A stretch of 64,000 nt of DNA from an uncultured Leptolyngbyaceae cyanobacterium (GTDB taxonomy: Bacteria; Cyanobacteriota; Cyanobacteriia; Leptolyngbyales; Leptolyngbyaceae): NCBI GenBank assembly GCA_938023035.1, contig CALIDI010000051.1:60257-124256 (forward strand), in the 5' to 3' direction. How positions within the stretch are numbered: the stretch's first letter is position 1; every line of letters begins with the position of its first letter. The position numbers and the translations under genes were made by a program. Below are positions 45,611 to 54,656 of this stretch, in pieces. The notes under the pieces are model-generated. The model had not been told where the DNA came from. It did not search any database and saw nothing but the letters and a program-made list of their open reading frames with translations.

Positions 45611-48376
45611 TTAGGACTGAGAAACAGCAACGGTCACTTCGCCTTCATTATCCTCAAGGTAGGTGTCAATGAAAAAGGCTGAGAGGGTTGTTGGTTCAAT
45701 CACCTCCAGGGTTAAGACATCCTCATAGCCATTGAGCGTAGACCAGGTGGCCGATACAGGGACGTTGGTCTGCTTGTTAATCACCTTGCCGCCATGAAGC
45801 CACAACAGCACCCAGGGTTCCCCCGGATGTCCGGCACTTTGCTGATAGTCGAAGGCACCCTCCTTAATCCGCACTTTGTAGATGCCCGTCTCCAGAGGGG
45901 TTGAAATGGCCGTTTGCTGAATCCCTGACATTTCTTCGGGGGTGAGGTGAAAGCAATTGTAGCGGTTATGAACTTTTACCTCTTGGATGGGGGCTACCGC
46001 TCCTCCAGCTATGCGCACATGGTTTGAGCGAACTAGCTTGATCCAGTGGTGGTCCTCGGTTTCGTAGCCAACCTCGGCGATGTAATCTCGATCAGGGGCC
46101 GGAATGGGCAGAAGGCGATCGCTCGTTTTTTCATCCCAATCAAATTGCTGCATGCTGTGGACGGGTGTCTGATCCATATCAATATCTGTGACATCATAAA
46201 GGCGCAATGCTGGGGTTTTACCGCCTTCTGCCTGAGCCAAAGTAAGAGCCGTTGCGGGTATACTCCAACGGGCATAAGCCTTATTAATACCGCGGGGTGT
46301 TAGGCTCATTGTGCTTTCTGTCGCTGGGGTTGTCGCACCAGCTACCAAACCCGGCACAGCTACCATCGCCGCTCCGGCTACCGCCGCCGCAGTGCCCAGA
46401 GCATTGCTCGTTGCTGGAGCCGTTGTAGGCACTTCAGGCACGACGAGATCGGGTAATCCGGCTGCCACCCGCACAGGCTCAGAGCGGCAGAGGGGCAACC
46501 ACTCGCCCGTATCAGTGGTATAACCCAACTCGACTAAGTAGTCGCGATCAGCCTCTGGAATTGGCAGGTGTAAATCAGGGTCAGTTGCGCTGGCATCAAA
46601 TTGTTCAATGCGATGGGGTGGTGTTGTATCCAGGTCAATATCCGTGACATCGTAAAGGCGTGTCACTAATTTTTGGCCGCCCTGCTGCTTCAGTTCTTCT
46701 TTAGCATCCTCAGAGACTTCCCAGTAGGCATAGGCACTTTTGCTATCGCGGGGGGTCAAAACAATGCGACTATCCGGGCGTCCAGGGTGGAATTTACCCA
46801 GCAATCCTGGAATAGCTGCGGCTCCCGCCACGGCGGCCCCAACCGCAGGGATAGCTGCCCCTAGATTCAGACCCGGTTTGGGAGCCGTCGTTGTCGGAGC
46901 GTCTCCTCTCAGAGCTTCTACCTCATTGGGCGGACAGGCAGGCACCCGCACGCTTTCAGAGCGGCAGAGCGGCAACCACTCGCCCGTATCAGTGGTATAA
47001 CCCAACTCAACTAAATAGTCGCAATCGTCTGTGGGAATTGGCACATGCAGATCTGACTCGGTTTCGCTGGCATCAAACTGCTCAATCCGATGGGGTTGGG
47101 TGCGATGCATATCAATGCCGGTGACATCACAAATACGGGCAACCAACTTTTTGCCGCCGCGACGCTTGAGGGCATCCTTTTCGGACTGGGGGACTTCCCA
47201 GTAGGCATAGGCATGGCGACAGTCGCGAGGTGTGAGGATGATTCGACTGGTGGGTGCAGGGGGCGGAACGACTGGAGGCACGGCCACAGGAGCGGGAGCC
47301 GCCGCAGGAGTTGCCCCGCCGCCGCCCCGATTCAGAAACCAGAGGAGACCGCCCCCCAGCGCTGCTAGGGGCAATAAAATCCACCAGGGAAACCCGCCGC
47401 GATCGCCCGTTGCAGTTGTTGCGGGTGCCTGAGTAACAGTTCCAGGGGGTTGATTGGGGCTAGAGTTTGGGCTAGGAGGTGGCTCAACTGGGCTAGAGGG
47501 CGCTCCACCAATTGCCGTCGCGACGACTTCTTTGCCCGGCTCTGATGTGGCAAACCCCAAAAATGCCTGGGTGGCTAAGTTGGGGGCTTTGGTAAAGGCA
47601 TAACCGCGTGGCTGAGAGTAAGGATAGCGTGGATCTGTCGGTAGGGTTTTGTGCATTTCTAGAATGCGGACAGCAGGGTTATCCAACACTTGGTCGGCAA
47701 TCACATAGCTGATGCCGTTATTTCCCAATTCTTTGACAATATCCTCAGGGGTGTCGGTTGTCGCTTTCACAGCGTTGGCCCCTGTCTCAAAGGGAGCACC
47801 CTCAAACACTTTGTATTTGCTCAACGCTAGGCGGGTGTCGCTCTTGTCAGGGTGATCGATAAATTTGATTGGCCCCGGTACACCACCGACTTCCTGCCAA
47901 TTAGTAATTTCTCCCCGAAACATGCGGGCAAATTGGTCAAAGGTAAGGTTGCCTTTAAAGGGGTTATCCGACCCTACGATAACGGCCACTTTGCCGCGCT
48001 GTAACAGAACTTGCTGTAAACCCTTAGCTTTTTCTGCCTCGGTGAGGGCGCGACCGATCGCCGCTAAGTCAATCTTGTTATCTAACAGAGCGGCTAGCGC
48101 TGCATCGGTGCTACTGCCCTTCAGGGTGACTTCGGTGCCCGCGTACTTCTCAGCAAAGCGCTTTTTCAGTGCCTCATTGGGCACCCGCATGCTGTGGCTA
48201 CCCTCCACGGTAATTTTAGTCTGATCGGGCAGGGAGGCAGGTAGCTTAAACTCCGGCACGGTGGTATCTTGGGCGATCGCCGGTAACAGTCTCACTGTCT
48301 CAGCCAGCGGTCTAGCTCCGATGATCAACGTTGTGGTCAGTAAAGCAGCTTTGATCAATGTTTGTTGGCGGTTCAT
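45611..48376 (-). CDS. PstS-like binding domain, membrane span, three DUF4912 domains and C-terminal domain
   Basis: 921 residues. Signal peptide at about 1-35, then a PstS-type periplasmic substrate-binding domain (KITVEGSHSMRVPNEALKKR, GSDNPFKGNLTFDQFARMFR, DTRLALSKYKVF, NGISYVIADQVLDNPAVRI). A Pro-rich linker and a membrane span follow (about 335-355: FPWWILLPLAALGGGLLWFL). Three DUF4912 copies come next (each with LTPR..... AYAYWEV- or AYARWSI-like start and DYLVELGY). The C-terminal about 125 residues (about 795-921) are homologous to the small protein at 48499. Predicted topology puts the binding domain outside and DUF4912 inside, so it resembles a receptor. No pstCAB genes are nearby. 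The ligand is unknown. Confidence 0.85.
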   Translation of the reverse strand: MNRQQTLIKAALLTTTLIIGARPLAETVRLLPAIAQDTTVPEFKLPASLPDQTKITVEGSHSMRVPNEALKKRFAEKYAGTEVTLKGSSTDAALAALLDNKIDLAAIGRALTEAEKAKGLQQVLLQRGKVAVIVGSDNPFKGNLTFDQFARMFRGEITNWQEVGGVPGPIKFIDHPDKSDTRLALSKYKVFEGAPFETGANAVKATTDTPEDIVKELGNNGISYVIADQVLDNPAVRILEMHKTLPTDPRYPYSQPRGYAFTKAPNLATQAFLGFATSEPGKEVVATAIGGAPSSPVEPPPSPNSSPNQPPGTVTQAPATTATGDRGGFPWWILLPLAALGGGLLWFLNRGGGGATPAAAPAPVAVPPVVPPPAPTSRIILTPRDCRHAYAYWEVPQSEKDALKRRGGKKLVARICDVTGIDMHRTQPHRIEQFDASETESDLHVPIPTDDCDYLVELGYTTDTGEWLPLCRSESVRVPACPPNEVEALRGDAPTTTAPKPGLNLGAAIPAVGAAVAGAAAIPGLLGKFHPGRPDSRIVLTPRDSKSAYAYWEVSEDAKEELKQQGGQKLVTRLYDVTDIDLDTTPPHRIEQFDASATDPDLHLPIPEADRDYLVELGYTTDTGEWLPLCRSEPVRVAAGLPDLVVPEVPTTAPATSNALGTAAAVAGAAMVAVPGLVAGATTPATESTMSLTPRGINKAYARWSIPATALTLAQAEGGKTPALRLYDVTDIDMDQTPVHSMQQFDWDEKTSDRLLPIPAPDRDYIAEVGYETEDHHWIKLVRSNHVRIAGGAVAPIQEVKVHNRYNCFHLTPEEMSGIQQTAISTPLETGIYKVRIKEGAFDYQQSAGHPGEPWVLLWLHGGKVINKQTNVPVSATWSTLNGYEDVLTLEVIEPTTLSAFFIDTYLEDNEGEVTVAVSQS

Positions 48377-48498
48377 GGCATCACACTCGATTTTGTTGAG
48401 GAAAGCAATAACAGGTAAAGGCTTTGCTGTTAAAGGGGCGTCAATTTAAGAGGTTTAGAGGTACGGATCAACCATCGGCGATTGCAACAGAGCACTAA

Positions 48499-48924
48499 CT
48501 AGACCCGTTCCACGGCTAGGGTCAATTCTCCAGCATTGTCTTCCAGGTAAGTATCGAAGAAAAAGGCATTAACAGTTGCGGGCTCCAGCACTATCAGCTC
48601 TAATACGTCATTGGCTCCATTCAGACTGGCCCAGGTTGCATTTACCTCGACATTGGTTTGGCGGTTGATTACTTTGCCGCCATGGATCCATAACAAGACC
48701 GCTTGCTCGCTGACCGACCCACCGCTAGCAATGTAGCTAAACCCACCGTCTCGAATTTTGATGCGATGGGTGCCAGGGTCTAACCGAATGGCGATCGCGG
48801 TTTCTTCCAACCGTTTCATCTGCTCTGGGGTAAATAGATAGCAGTTTTCCTTACTGTGAACTTTGATTTCCTTAACAACCGTTTCTGGCATCGGGGTTTC
48901 TCCTTTGGGTTCAACAACTGTCAT
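48499..48924 (-). CDS. Stand-alone copy of the C-terminal domain of the neighbouring 921-residue protein
   Basis: 141 residues (or 130 from the Met at 48891). VLLWIHGGKVINRQTNVEV and FFFDTYLEDNAGELTLAVE align with VLLWLHGGKVINKQTNVPV and FFIDTYLEDNEGEVTVAVS in the protein encoded by 45611-48376. No signal peptide or membrane segment, so it is cytoplasmic. AAGGA lies upstream of ATG 48924. It sits between the two receptor-like genes on the same strand and is probably cotranscribed. Function unknown; it could bind the same partner as the fused domain. Confidence 0.8.
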   Translation of the reverse strand: MTVVEPKGETPMPETVVKEIKVHSKENCYLFTPEQMKRLEETAIAIRLDPGTHRIKIRDGGFSYIASGGSVSEQAVLLWIHGGKVINRQTNVEVNATWASLNGANDVLELIVLEPATVNAFFFDTYLEDNAGELTLAVERV

Positions 48925-48998
48925 TGTCTTGATGCATCCTTTCGCTTAACGGGCGAGCCGCAGGGCGATCAGGTGCGCCCAACGGGTTTGGTTTAGGC

Positions 48999-50567
48999 CT
49001 AGGCGTAGATTTGCTGGAGGGCAACCGCAGGCTGAATCTGCCAGATATCGCGACAGTACTCTTGCACAGCGCGATCGCTGGAAAATTGACCCAATCGAGC
49101 CGTTGTGTGGATGGAGCGACGCACCCAACCTTCTGTATCCCCAAACGCCTCACCCACCTGGGACTGGCAATCGATATAGGATTGATAATCGGCCAACACC
49201 ATGTAAGGGTCGGAATCTAAAAGCGTATAGGTTAAAGGCGCAAACAAGCTGCCCTCCCCTAGAGAATAATCCCCTGCATTCAGTCGATCAATAGTCTCTC
49301 GCAAGCTGAAATTCGCCGCATAAATTCCACCGGGGTTGTACCCATGTTTGCGGAGTTCGGCTACTGCATTGACTGCCAGACCAAATTGGTAAAGGTTTTC
49401 TGCCCCAATTGCCGCCTTGACCTCTGGGATGACGCCATCCGGTGTAGCTAGCAGCACGGCCCCATTCAACCCAGCGATCAGACTACCAGTACCACAGGCT
49501 TCTGTTCCACTGAGGGAGAGATGCTCAGACACATCGGCAGCAGCATAAAGGCGCTGAGCCAGTTTCAGGGTGAAGTTAGGCAAAAAGATGACGTGTAAAC
49601 GCTCGGCTACAGTAGCATCTCCATTAACCACAGCGGCAACTGCATGGATGAGTTTAATGATTAACTTCGCCGCTTCATAGTCGGGGGCTGCTTTGCCCGC
49701 AAAGATAAAGGTGCGCGGTGTGAGGGTAATACTAGGATTGGCCTTGATCTGCTGATACAGATGCAGAATGTGCAACACATTTAGATATTGTCGCTGATAC
49801 TCATGCAGAGCAGTGGCTTGCAAATCAAAGAGAGAGTCAGGGTTGACTGTAATCCCTAGCTGAGCGTAAAGCCAATCGGCTAAGTCCTGCTTGGCTGCCT
49901 GCTTGACCTGTCGCCATTCTTGCCGGAAGTTGGCATCATCGCTAAATGCGTCTAAATGCCGCAACTCATCAAGATTGGTCACCCAACTATCACCAATTTT
50001 GCGGGTGATAAGCTCGGCTAACCGGGGGTTACTCAGCAACAGAAAGCGGCGCGGAGATACGCCATTCGTTTTGTTGCTGAATTTCTCAGGAAACTGGTGA
50101 TAGAAATCGGGCAGGAGCGATCGCTGCAACAGCTCGGTATGAAGTTGAGAAACTCCGTTAATTTGAGATGCGCCAACACAGCCCAGATGCACCAGGCGAA
50201 CGAACCGATCGCCGGTTTCATCAATTAGGGATAACCGCTCTACCAGGGCATGATCTCCAGGATGAGTGGCTCGCACCTCACTTAAGAAGCGATCATTGAT
50301 TCCCAGGATGATTTCGTGATGACGGGGTAAGAGCCGCTGCAATAAGGAGACTGGACAGTCGTATTGATCAATCGACTCTGGTAACAGGCTGTGGTTAGTG
50401 TAGGCAAAGGTGCGTTGGGTAATCGCCCAGGCGGTCTCCCATGCGAGGGTGTGTTCATCCATCAACAGCCGCATTAGCTCAACGATCGCCAGCAGTGTAT
50501 CTGTATCATTTAGTTGCAAAGCAAAGCGCTCTGGCAGGTTTTCGACCGTGCCCCCATTTTCCAGATG
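48999..50567 (-). CDS. C-terminal part of a degenerate glycogen phosphorylase-like protein, cut off by an amber codon
   Basis: This stretch continues the upstream frame after the TAG at 50568-50570 and runs to the stop at 48999. If translated separately, the first start is TTG 50519 (506 residues). It aligns with the C-terminal two thirds of glycogen phosphorylase: FAYTNHSLLPESIDQ, NGVSQLHTELLQRSLLPDFY, PEKFSNKTNGVSPRRFLL and FAGKAAPDYEAAKLIIKLI. At the PLP site, where active enzymes have GTGNMK, this has GTGSLI (about 49473-49494), so the PLP-binding lysine is missing. It is therefore probably not a phosphorylase in activity. No frameshift is seen over 1.5 kb. Confidence 0.75.
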   Translation of the reverse strand, partial: HLENGGTVENLPERFALQLNDTDTLLAIVELMRLLMDEHTLAWETAWAITQRTFAYTNHSLLPESIDQYDCPVSLLQRLLPRHHEIILGINDRFLSEVRATHPGDHALVERLSLIDETGDRFVRLVHLGCVGASQINGVSQLHTELLQRSLLPDFYHQFPEKFSNKTNGVSPRRFLLLSNPRLAELITRKIGDSWVTNLDELRHLDAFSDDANFRQEWRQVKQAAKQDLADWLYAQLGITVNPDSLFDLQATALHEYQRQYLNVLHILHLYQQIKANPSITLTPRTFIFAGKAAPDYEAAKLIIKLIHAVAAVVNGDATVAERLHVIFLPNFTLKLAQRLYAAADVSEHLSLSGTEACGTGSLIAGLNGAVLLATPDGVIPEVKAAIGAENLYQFGLAVNAVAELRKHGYNPGGIYAANFSLRETIDRLNAGDYSLGEGSLFAPLTYTLLDSDPYMVLADYQSYIDCQSQVGEAFGDTEGWVRRSIHTTARLGQFSSDRAVQEYCRDIWQIQPAVALQQIYA

Positions 50568-53180
50568 CTATCGCAGCACATCTTGCACGGTTGCAGCCGT
50601 CAAGAAAAACTGTTGTCGGAGTCGCAGTTCTTTGCCCCACCAATCCTTTGTACTGGGGTAAACAGTACCAGAGAGGGCCTCATTGCCAACGGCCCGCCAA
50701 AGCCGCAACAGGTTGACCGCATTCGTTTGGTAGCCAGAGATAAGCGTATCGTAGGGGATAGCCTCTACCACCTCTGCCGGAAGCCAACGTACCCGAAACC
50801 GTTGCTGCTCATCTAGATAGGCTTCTGTGCGACCACCAAAGCCAAGGGAAACGGCTCTCTCAGGGCGCGCTGTTTCCCAGGGGTTACCCCCTTCTAGCCA
50901 GGGGTCGGGGGCCTCGGTTTGCCAACCGGCATGAATCTCTTGGATAAAACTACCCTGGGCATAGCGAATTCCGTAGGCGATCGCGGGTACCCCCGCATTG
51001 GCCAGGGATTCCAGATAGCAAATCCCCAGACGACCTAAATCTCCACACCCCAGCCCAGGCTCTGGCTCTACGGCAATTAAACGGGAGAGATCCCAGCCCA
51101 GTTCAGCGGCGATCGCCGCGACACGATCTTGCCATCCCAGACTCAGCAAGGCATTGGCCAGATGGGTACCTGGCAGGTACTCTGCTGCGAGATTGCCAAC
51201 AATCCGGGTACCAGGCTGAGCCAAGGCATTTTCTGGCAGGTTAACCAGCGGTGCCTGCCCCAGGTAGTGATGCATCACCGTTGCCACCGCCTGGTAAGCC
51301 TCCGGCTCAGTGGCCTCCATGGGAGTTTTACCTTGCCTTGCCAGATAATCCACCATTGCCTGGCGCAATAAATCCGTGGTCAACCCGGCAGGGATTTCTG
51401 GCACAAAGTCATCGGTAGTGACCACTGGCTCCGTAGCCTCAGGGGCCGCCGGGACTGATGCAAAGACCGATTTAGCGGCCTCTCCCACAGGCGCAACACC
51501 GGCTGCGGAGGAGACAGAAGCATCCTCTGGCGGTGCAACCTCAATCAGCGCCGAGGGTTCTGCGGTCACCCCCGCCCGCAGTTGGTTGGCCTGCTCGTAG
51601 CAGGAATTTGCTTCCACTGAGCGGCTTAGTTTCACAAGGGCATCTCCCTTTATCTTCCAGGCCAGGGCAGAATCTGGTTGCAGCGCTAATACCCGATCCA
51701 GGCTCTTTAGTGCCTCAGGGGCACGCTCCAGACCCAAGAGGGTTCTGCTGTAGGCTAACCAACTATTTGCTGCGGTTGGGCGGGTTTCAATTAACTGACT
51801 AAAGTAAGGTAGAGCCTCGGCATAGCGACCCAGATTCAGCAAGTTCATGCCCTCGGTGTAGAGGGTCGCATCGGTGGCCTCAGGGATAACAGGCAAGGCC
51901 AATTCAGCCTGAGTGACCATAATAGGGGACTCAGGCCTAACCGCAGGTTCTGAAGGAGGTTCTGCCACCTCGGCTGTAGCCACTTCCGGCTCGCTGTCAG
52001 CCTCCTCTACCGCTTCAACTAGGGCGGCTTGCATCACCTCTGGGGTCGGCTCTAACATCGCATCCTGGGGCCTTGCGGAAACACGGCTACCAGCCTGTGG
52101 CAAAACTGGCCCAGTAGGAGTAACAGGGGTAGATTCTCCGCTGGTTTGTCGTAACTTCAGCCAGCGGACAATTCCCTGAAGAATCACGCCTACGAGAACG
52201 AGGGGCAGCACCAGCCAACCAAACCAGTAAAATACTCCACCCTTCCCTTTGGGCGCATAGGCCGTATCTGGCACCAGGGTTGGCGGGGTAGGGGGCTTTG
52301 GCTGCAATGCGGTTGCGATCGCCCTGGCTTCTTCGGTTTTGGCCGTAGCAACAGCCGCTTGACCGCTGGGTGCTCCAGCAAAGTTGAGAAAAGCCGCTGC
52401 CGGCGCATTAGACCTCTGTTTATAGGCATAACCCCGCACCTGTTCGTAGGGATAAAGGGGATCATCCGGTAACGCCGCATGCATGACCACCAACTTAACC
52501 ACCCGTACCAGATCCTGGTCAATCACCTGACTGGCAATGGCATAACCAATCCCATTCTTTCCGAGCCGCTGAATCATATCAGCAGTGTCATCTGCCTCCA
52601 GTTGGATCACCTGTTCGCCTGCTACCCAAGCTTCTGGCTGAAGCACCCCATAGCGGCTGAGGGCCAGGCGCGTATCACTTTCCAGAGGCCGATCAATCAC
52701 CCGAATGGGGGCATCAGGGCCACCTACCTTTGCCCAGTTGACAATTTCACCCTGTAAAATTTTGGCCCATTGTTCAACCGTTAAATTCCCCTTAAAAGGA
52801 TTATACTTCCCTACAACAATCGCAATCCGTTCCTGACTTAGCGGCATCTCAACTAGACCCTTTGCCTTTTCTGATTCTGTCAAACGGCGACCCAGAGCCG
52901 CCAGGTCAATTTCACCTCGCAGTAAATCTGCGATCGCAGTATCTGTCCCCCTGGCATCAAGGGTCACCTCAACCTCTGGGTTATCTTGCTCGTATTGCTG
53001 CTTGAGCAACTGGTTGATGGTCTGCATCATACGAGAGCCATCAATCCGCAGCGTCGTTGAGTTTTTCGAGACATCGGCACTATCCCTTTTACCAACACAA
53101 TGGTCATAACGTGGGAGAGCTGCTCTCAAGTAAATCTGTCTAGGGAAAACGCTGACCGTATCAATCGCAGAAGTAACCAA
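50568..53180 (-). CDS. PstS-like binding domain, membrane span, TPR and N-terminal part of degenerate phosphorylase
   Basis: Up to 870 residues; the true start is unclear. Domains: PstS-like binding domain (about 45-290: KYNPFKGNLTVEQWAKILQG, DTRLALSRYGVL, NGIGYAIASQVID), membrane span (about 335-360: YWFGWLVLPLVLVGVILQGI), acidic linker, TPRs (about 455-555), and the N-terminal part of a glycogen phosphorylase fold (VPAIAYGIRYAQGSFIQEIH, VEAIPYDTLISGYQTNAVN, GKELRLRQQFFLTAATVQDV). The family motif NGGLGR reads GCGDLGR here (about 51028-51055). It is paralogous in the first half to the 921-residue protein, but no signal peptide is found at its N-terminus. It ends at TAG 50568-50570 in the middle of the phosphorylase domain. 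Confidence 0.75.
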   Translation of the reverse strand: MVTSAIDTVSVFPRQIYLRAALPRYDHCVGKRDSADVSKNSTTLRIDGSRMMQTINQLLKQQYEQDNPEVEVTLDARGTDTAIADLLRGEIDLAALGRRLTESEKAKGLVEMPLSQERIAIVVGKYNPFKGNLTVEQWAKILQGEIVNWAKVGGPDAPIRVIDRPLESDTRLALSRYGVLQPEAWVAGEQVIQLEADDTADMIQRLGKNGIGYAIASQVIDQDLVRVVKLVVMHAALPDDPLYPYEQVRGYAYKQRSNAPAAAFLNFAGAPSGQAAVATAKTEEARAIATALQPKPPTPPTLVPDTAYAPKGKGGVFYWFGWLVLPLVLVGVILQGIVRWLKLRQTSGESTPVTPTGPVLPQAGSRVSARPQDAMLEPTPEVMQAALVEAVEEADSEPEVATAEVAEPPSEPAVRPESPIMVTQAELALPVIPEATDATLYTEGMNLLNLGRYAEALPYFSQLIETRPTAANSWLAYSRTLLGLERAPEALKSLDRVLALQPDSALAWKIKGDALVKLSRSVEANSCYEQANQLRAGVTAEPSALIEVAPPEDASVSSAAGVAPVGEAAKSVFASVPAAPEATEPVVTTDDFVPEIPAGLTTDLLRQAMVDYLARQGKTPMEATEPEAYQAVATVMHHYLGQAPLVNLPENALAQPGTRIVGNLAAEYLPGTHLANALLSLGWQDRVAAIAAELGWDLSRLIAVEPEPGLGCGDLGRLGICYLESLANAGVPAIAYGIRYAQGSFIQEIHAGWQTEAPDPWLEGGNPWETARPERAVSLGFGGRTEAYLDEQQRFRVRWLPAEVVEAIPYDTLISGYQTNAVNLLRLWRAVGNEALSGTVYPSTKDWWGKELRLRQQFFLTAATVQDVLR

Positions 53181-53549
53181 GACCGAGAATCCTTAAGTTC
53201 CCAGTTTCTGCCAGATCATGAATCAAAATCATCAATCACCTGGGCATCACTACTCGGACTTCTCACTCGTCTGCTTGAGCGACCTTATATTTGCCCTTTT
53301 ACTGACTCAATTCAATGTCTTGCTTACAACTCTGATGCTGAAAGCTGTCGATCAACTTACCTACTGCTTTCTTTGCACCAAAGTATAGGCTTAAAAAGCT
53401 CTCCGTCAAAACATGACCTTGATCATAAAGCCAACCACAGAACCAAGTGCTTAACTGCCAATGCTACGTAAGTTTTCTAACTTTCCGTTGCGATCAGAAA
53501 CAGGGCGACGGCTATACGAACAGGCTAGAAACTGGCAAGTAAGAGCTTA
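53181..53549. other. Upstream region of the binding-protein gene cluster
   Basis: About 370 bp. An open plus-strand frame through it (from 53100) has no protein-like features. I searched all frames of the minus strand here for a missing signal peptide of the 870-residue protein and found none. Confidence 0.4.
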
Positions 53550-53645
53550 CTAGCCACCGGCGGCAAAGGTGGCCATAATCAATGCGGACAGTAGCAAGCC
53601 TGGAGAAAGCAGCAAAATCAGGGTCAACAAGTCATGAACAGTCAT
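53550..53645 (-). CDS. Small hydrophobic membrane protein, 31 residues
   Basis: The frame reads MTVHDLLTLILLLSPGLLLS and ends IMATFAAGG before TAG. One membrane span with a Pro-Gly in the middle. GGAAAG lies about 9 nt before the ATG. The clean layout suggests a conserved photosynthetic-membrane-type microprotein, but I cannot name it. Confidence 0.55.
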   Translation of the reverse strand: MTVHDLLTLILLLSPGLLLSALIMATFAAGG

Positions 53646-54047
53646 AGCGCTTCTTTCCAATTCAGCGGATTCTGTTGCCTTTATGGTAAAGCTTACTGCT
53701 CAGACGAATCCTTGCTAAGCTTTGAGAAAAGCTAAAGATTTTAGGCGTTGCTTCACAAAGGGATGAATTGCCCTCATTCCCTTTCTTAAATGCCCGTCAG
53801 AGCGATACCCTACTCCCATTGGGTGCAGGAGTTATCGATCTGGTGCTCTTTACCTTTGGGAGGGGGTTGGGGTGAAGGTGAATTGGGTGGTTCCTGTCCA
53901 GATTCAGCAACGTCAGATTTTATCGCTATTGCTAGGTTGCTGAGTTTAGAGGTTAAGGGGGATGGGGACGTTGCTCCCACAAGGGGTTTCACCTCTGCAC
54001 CCCGTCCTAGATCCGGTAGCTATGGCTATATTCTAGAGGCAAGGCGA
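53646..54047. other. Intergenic region with repeat B1
   Basis: About 400 bp. It is open on the plus strand in frame with the DUF1802 gene, but the translated part is mostly repeat-derived, so I consider it non-coding. Confidence 0.4.
53921..54040 (+). repeat. Dispersed repeat family B, copy 1
   Basis: Reads GCTAGGTTGCTGAGTTTAGA ... CCCACAAGGGGTTTCACCTC and is similar in the opposite orientation to 54837-54962. The similarity is also visible in translation (IARLLSLEVKGDGDVAP versus IVRLLSSLGVKGYEGIAP). Confidence 0.5.
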
Positions 54048-54656
54048 ATGGTGCATGACTGGGTTGTTCTAAACGCAGAGGTGTCCTGTGGCTACCTGTC
54101 CTATGCTTTGAAGGAGTGGCAGGTAGCCATCGATGCCTTAATTCAGGGAGATCTGATTTTGCTGCTGCGTAAGGGGGGCATTCGTGAGCAGGGAGGACGC
54201 TTTCAGATTCCGCATCAGCGGGTGTTGCTGTACCCTACCTACGAGCATCAGAAGCCGGAGTTGCTCAAGTCAGACTATGCTTCAAAGGTTCAACCAGTTG
54301 CAACTGGCTGGCATCCAGAAACGGTGACGCTTCAGGCTTGGGCTGAAATTACTCACAGCCTACCGGTAAGTGTTGCTGATCCGATCGCGGCCCTTAACCC
54401 TCTGCATATCTGGAATGAGGCATTTGTACGCGATCGCGTGCAGTGGCAACCGACCCAACCCCTGACGGTTTTGTTGCTACGGGTTTTTCGTCTGACCCAA
54501 CCCCAAACGATTCCCTACAGGGCTGCCTATGGTGGCTGTCGTTCGTGGATTGAGTTGCAACACCCAATTAAACTCAGTGGAACGGCTGTACTGTCTGAAG
54601 CTACTTATGGCGATCGCGTGCAGCAGGTTCTAGCCACCCTGGCAATAGAGGCGTAG
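54048..54656 (+). CDS. DUF1802 family protein
   Basis: 202 residues from ATG 54048, with AGGCAAGG just upstream. Diagnostic stretches are ALKEWQVAIDALIQGDLILL, LRKGGIREQGGRFQIPHQ and VLLYPTYEHQKPELLKSDYA. The function of DUF1802 is unknown. The frame is open 258 nt further upstream, but that part coincides with a dispersed repeat and is not family-like, so it should not be included. Confidence 0.88.
   Translation: MVHDWVVLNAEVSCGYLSYALKEWQVAIDALIQGDLILLLRKGGIREQGGRFQIPHQRVLLYPTYEHQKPELLKSDYASKVQPVATGWHPETVTLQAWAEITHSLPVSVADPIAALNPLHIWNEAFVRDRVQWQPTQPLTVLLLRVFRLTQPQTIPYRAAYGGCRSWIELQHPIKLSGTAVLSEATYGDRVQQVLATLAIEA

Noticed and set aside
53100..53471. 123-residue plus-strand frame upstream of the PBP cluster
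   Set aside because: Antisense to the coding region at one end, no domain, no ribosome binding site.
53790..54047. N-terminal extension of the DUF1802 gene
   Set aside because: The translated part comes from a dispersed repeat and is not family-like; a better start with a ribosome binding site lies at 54048.
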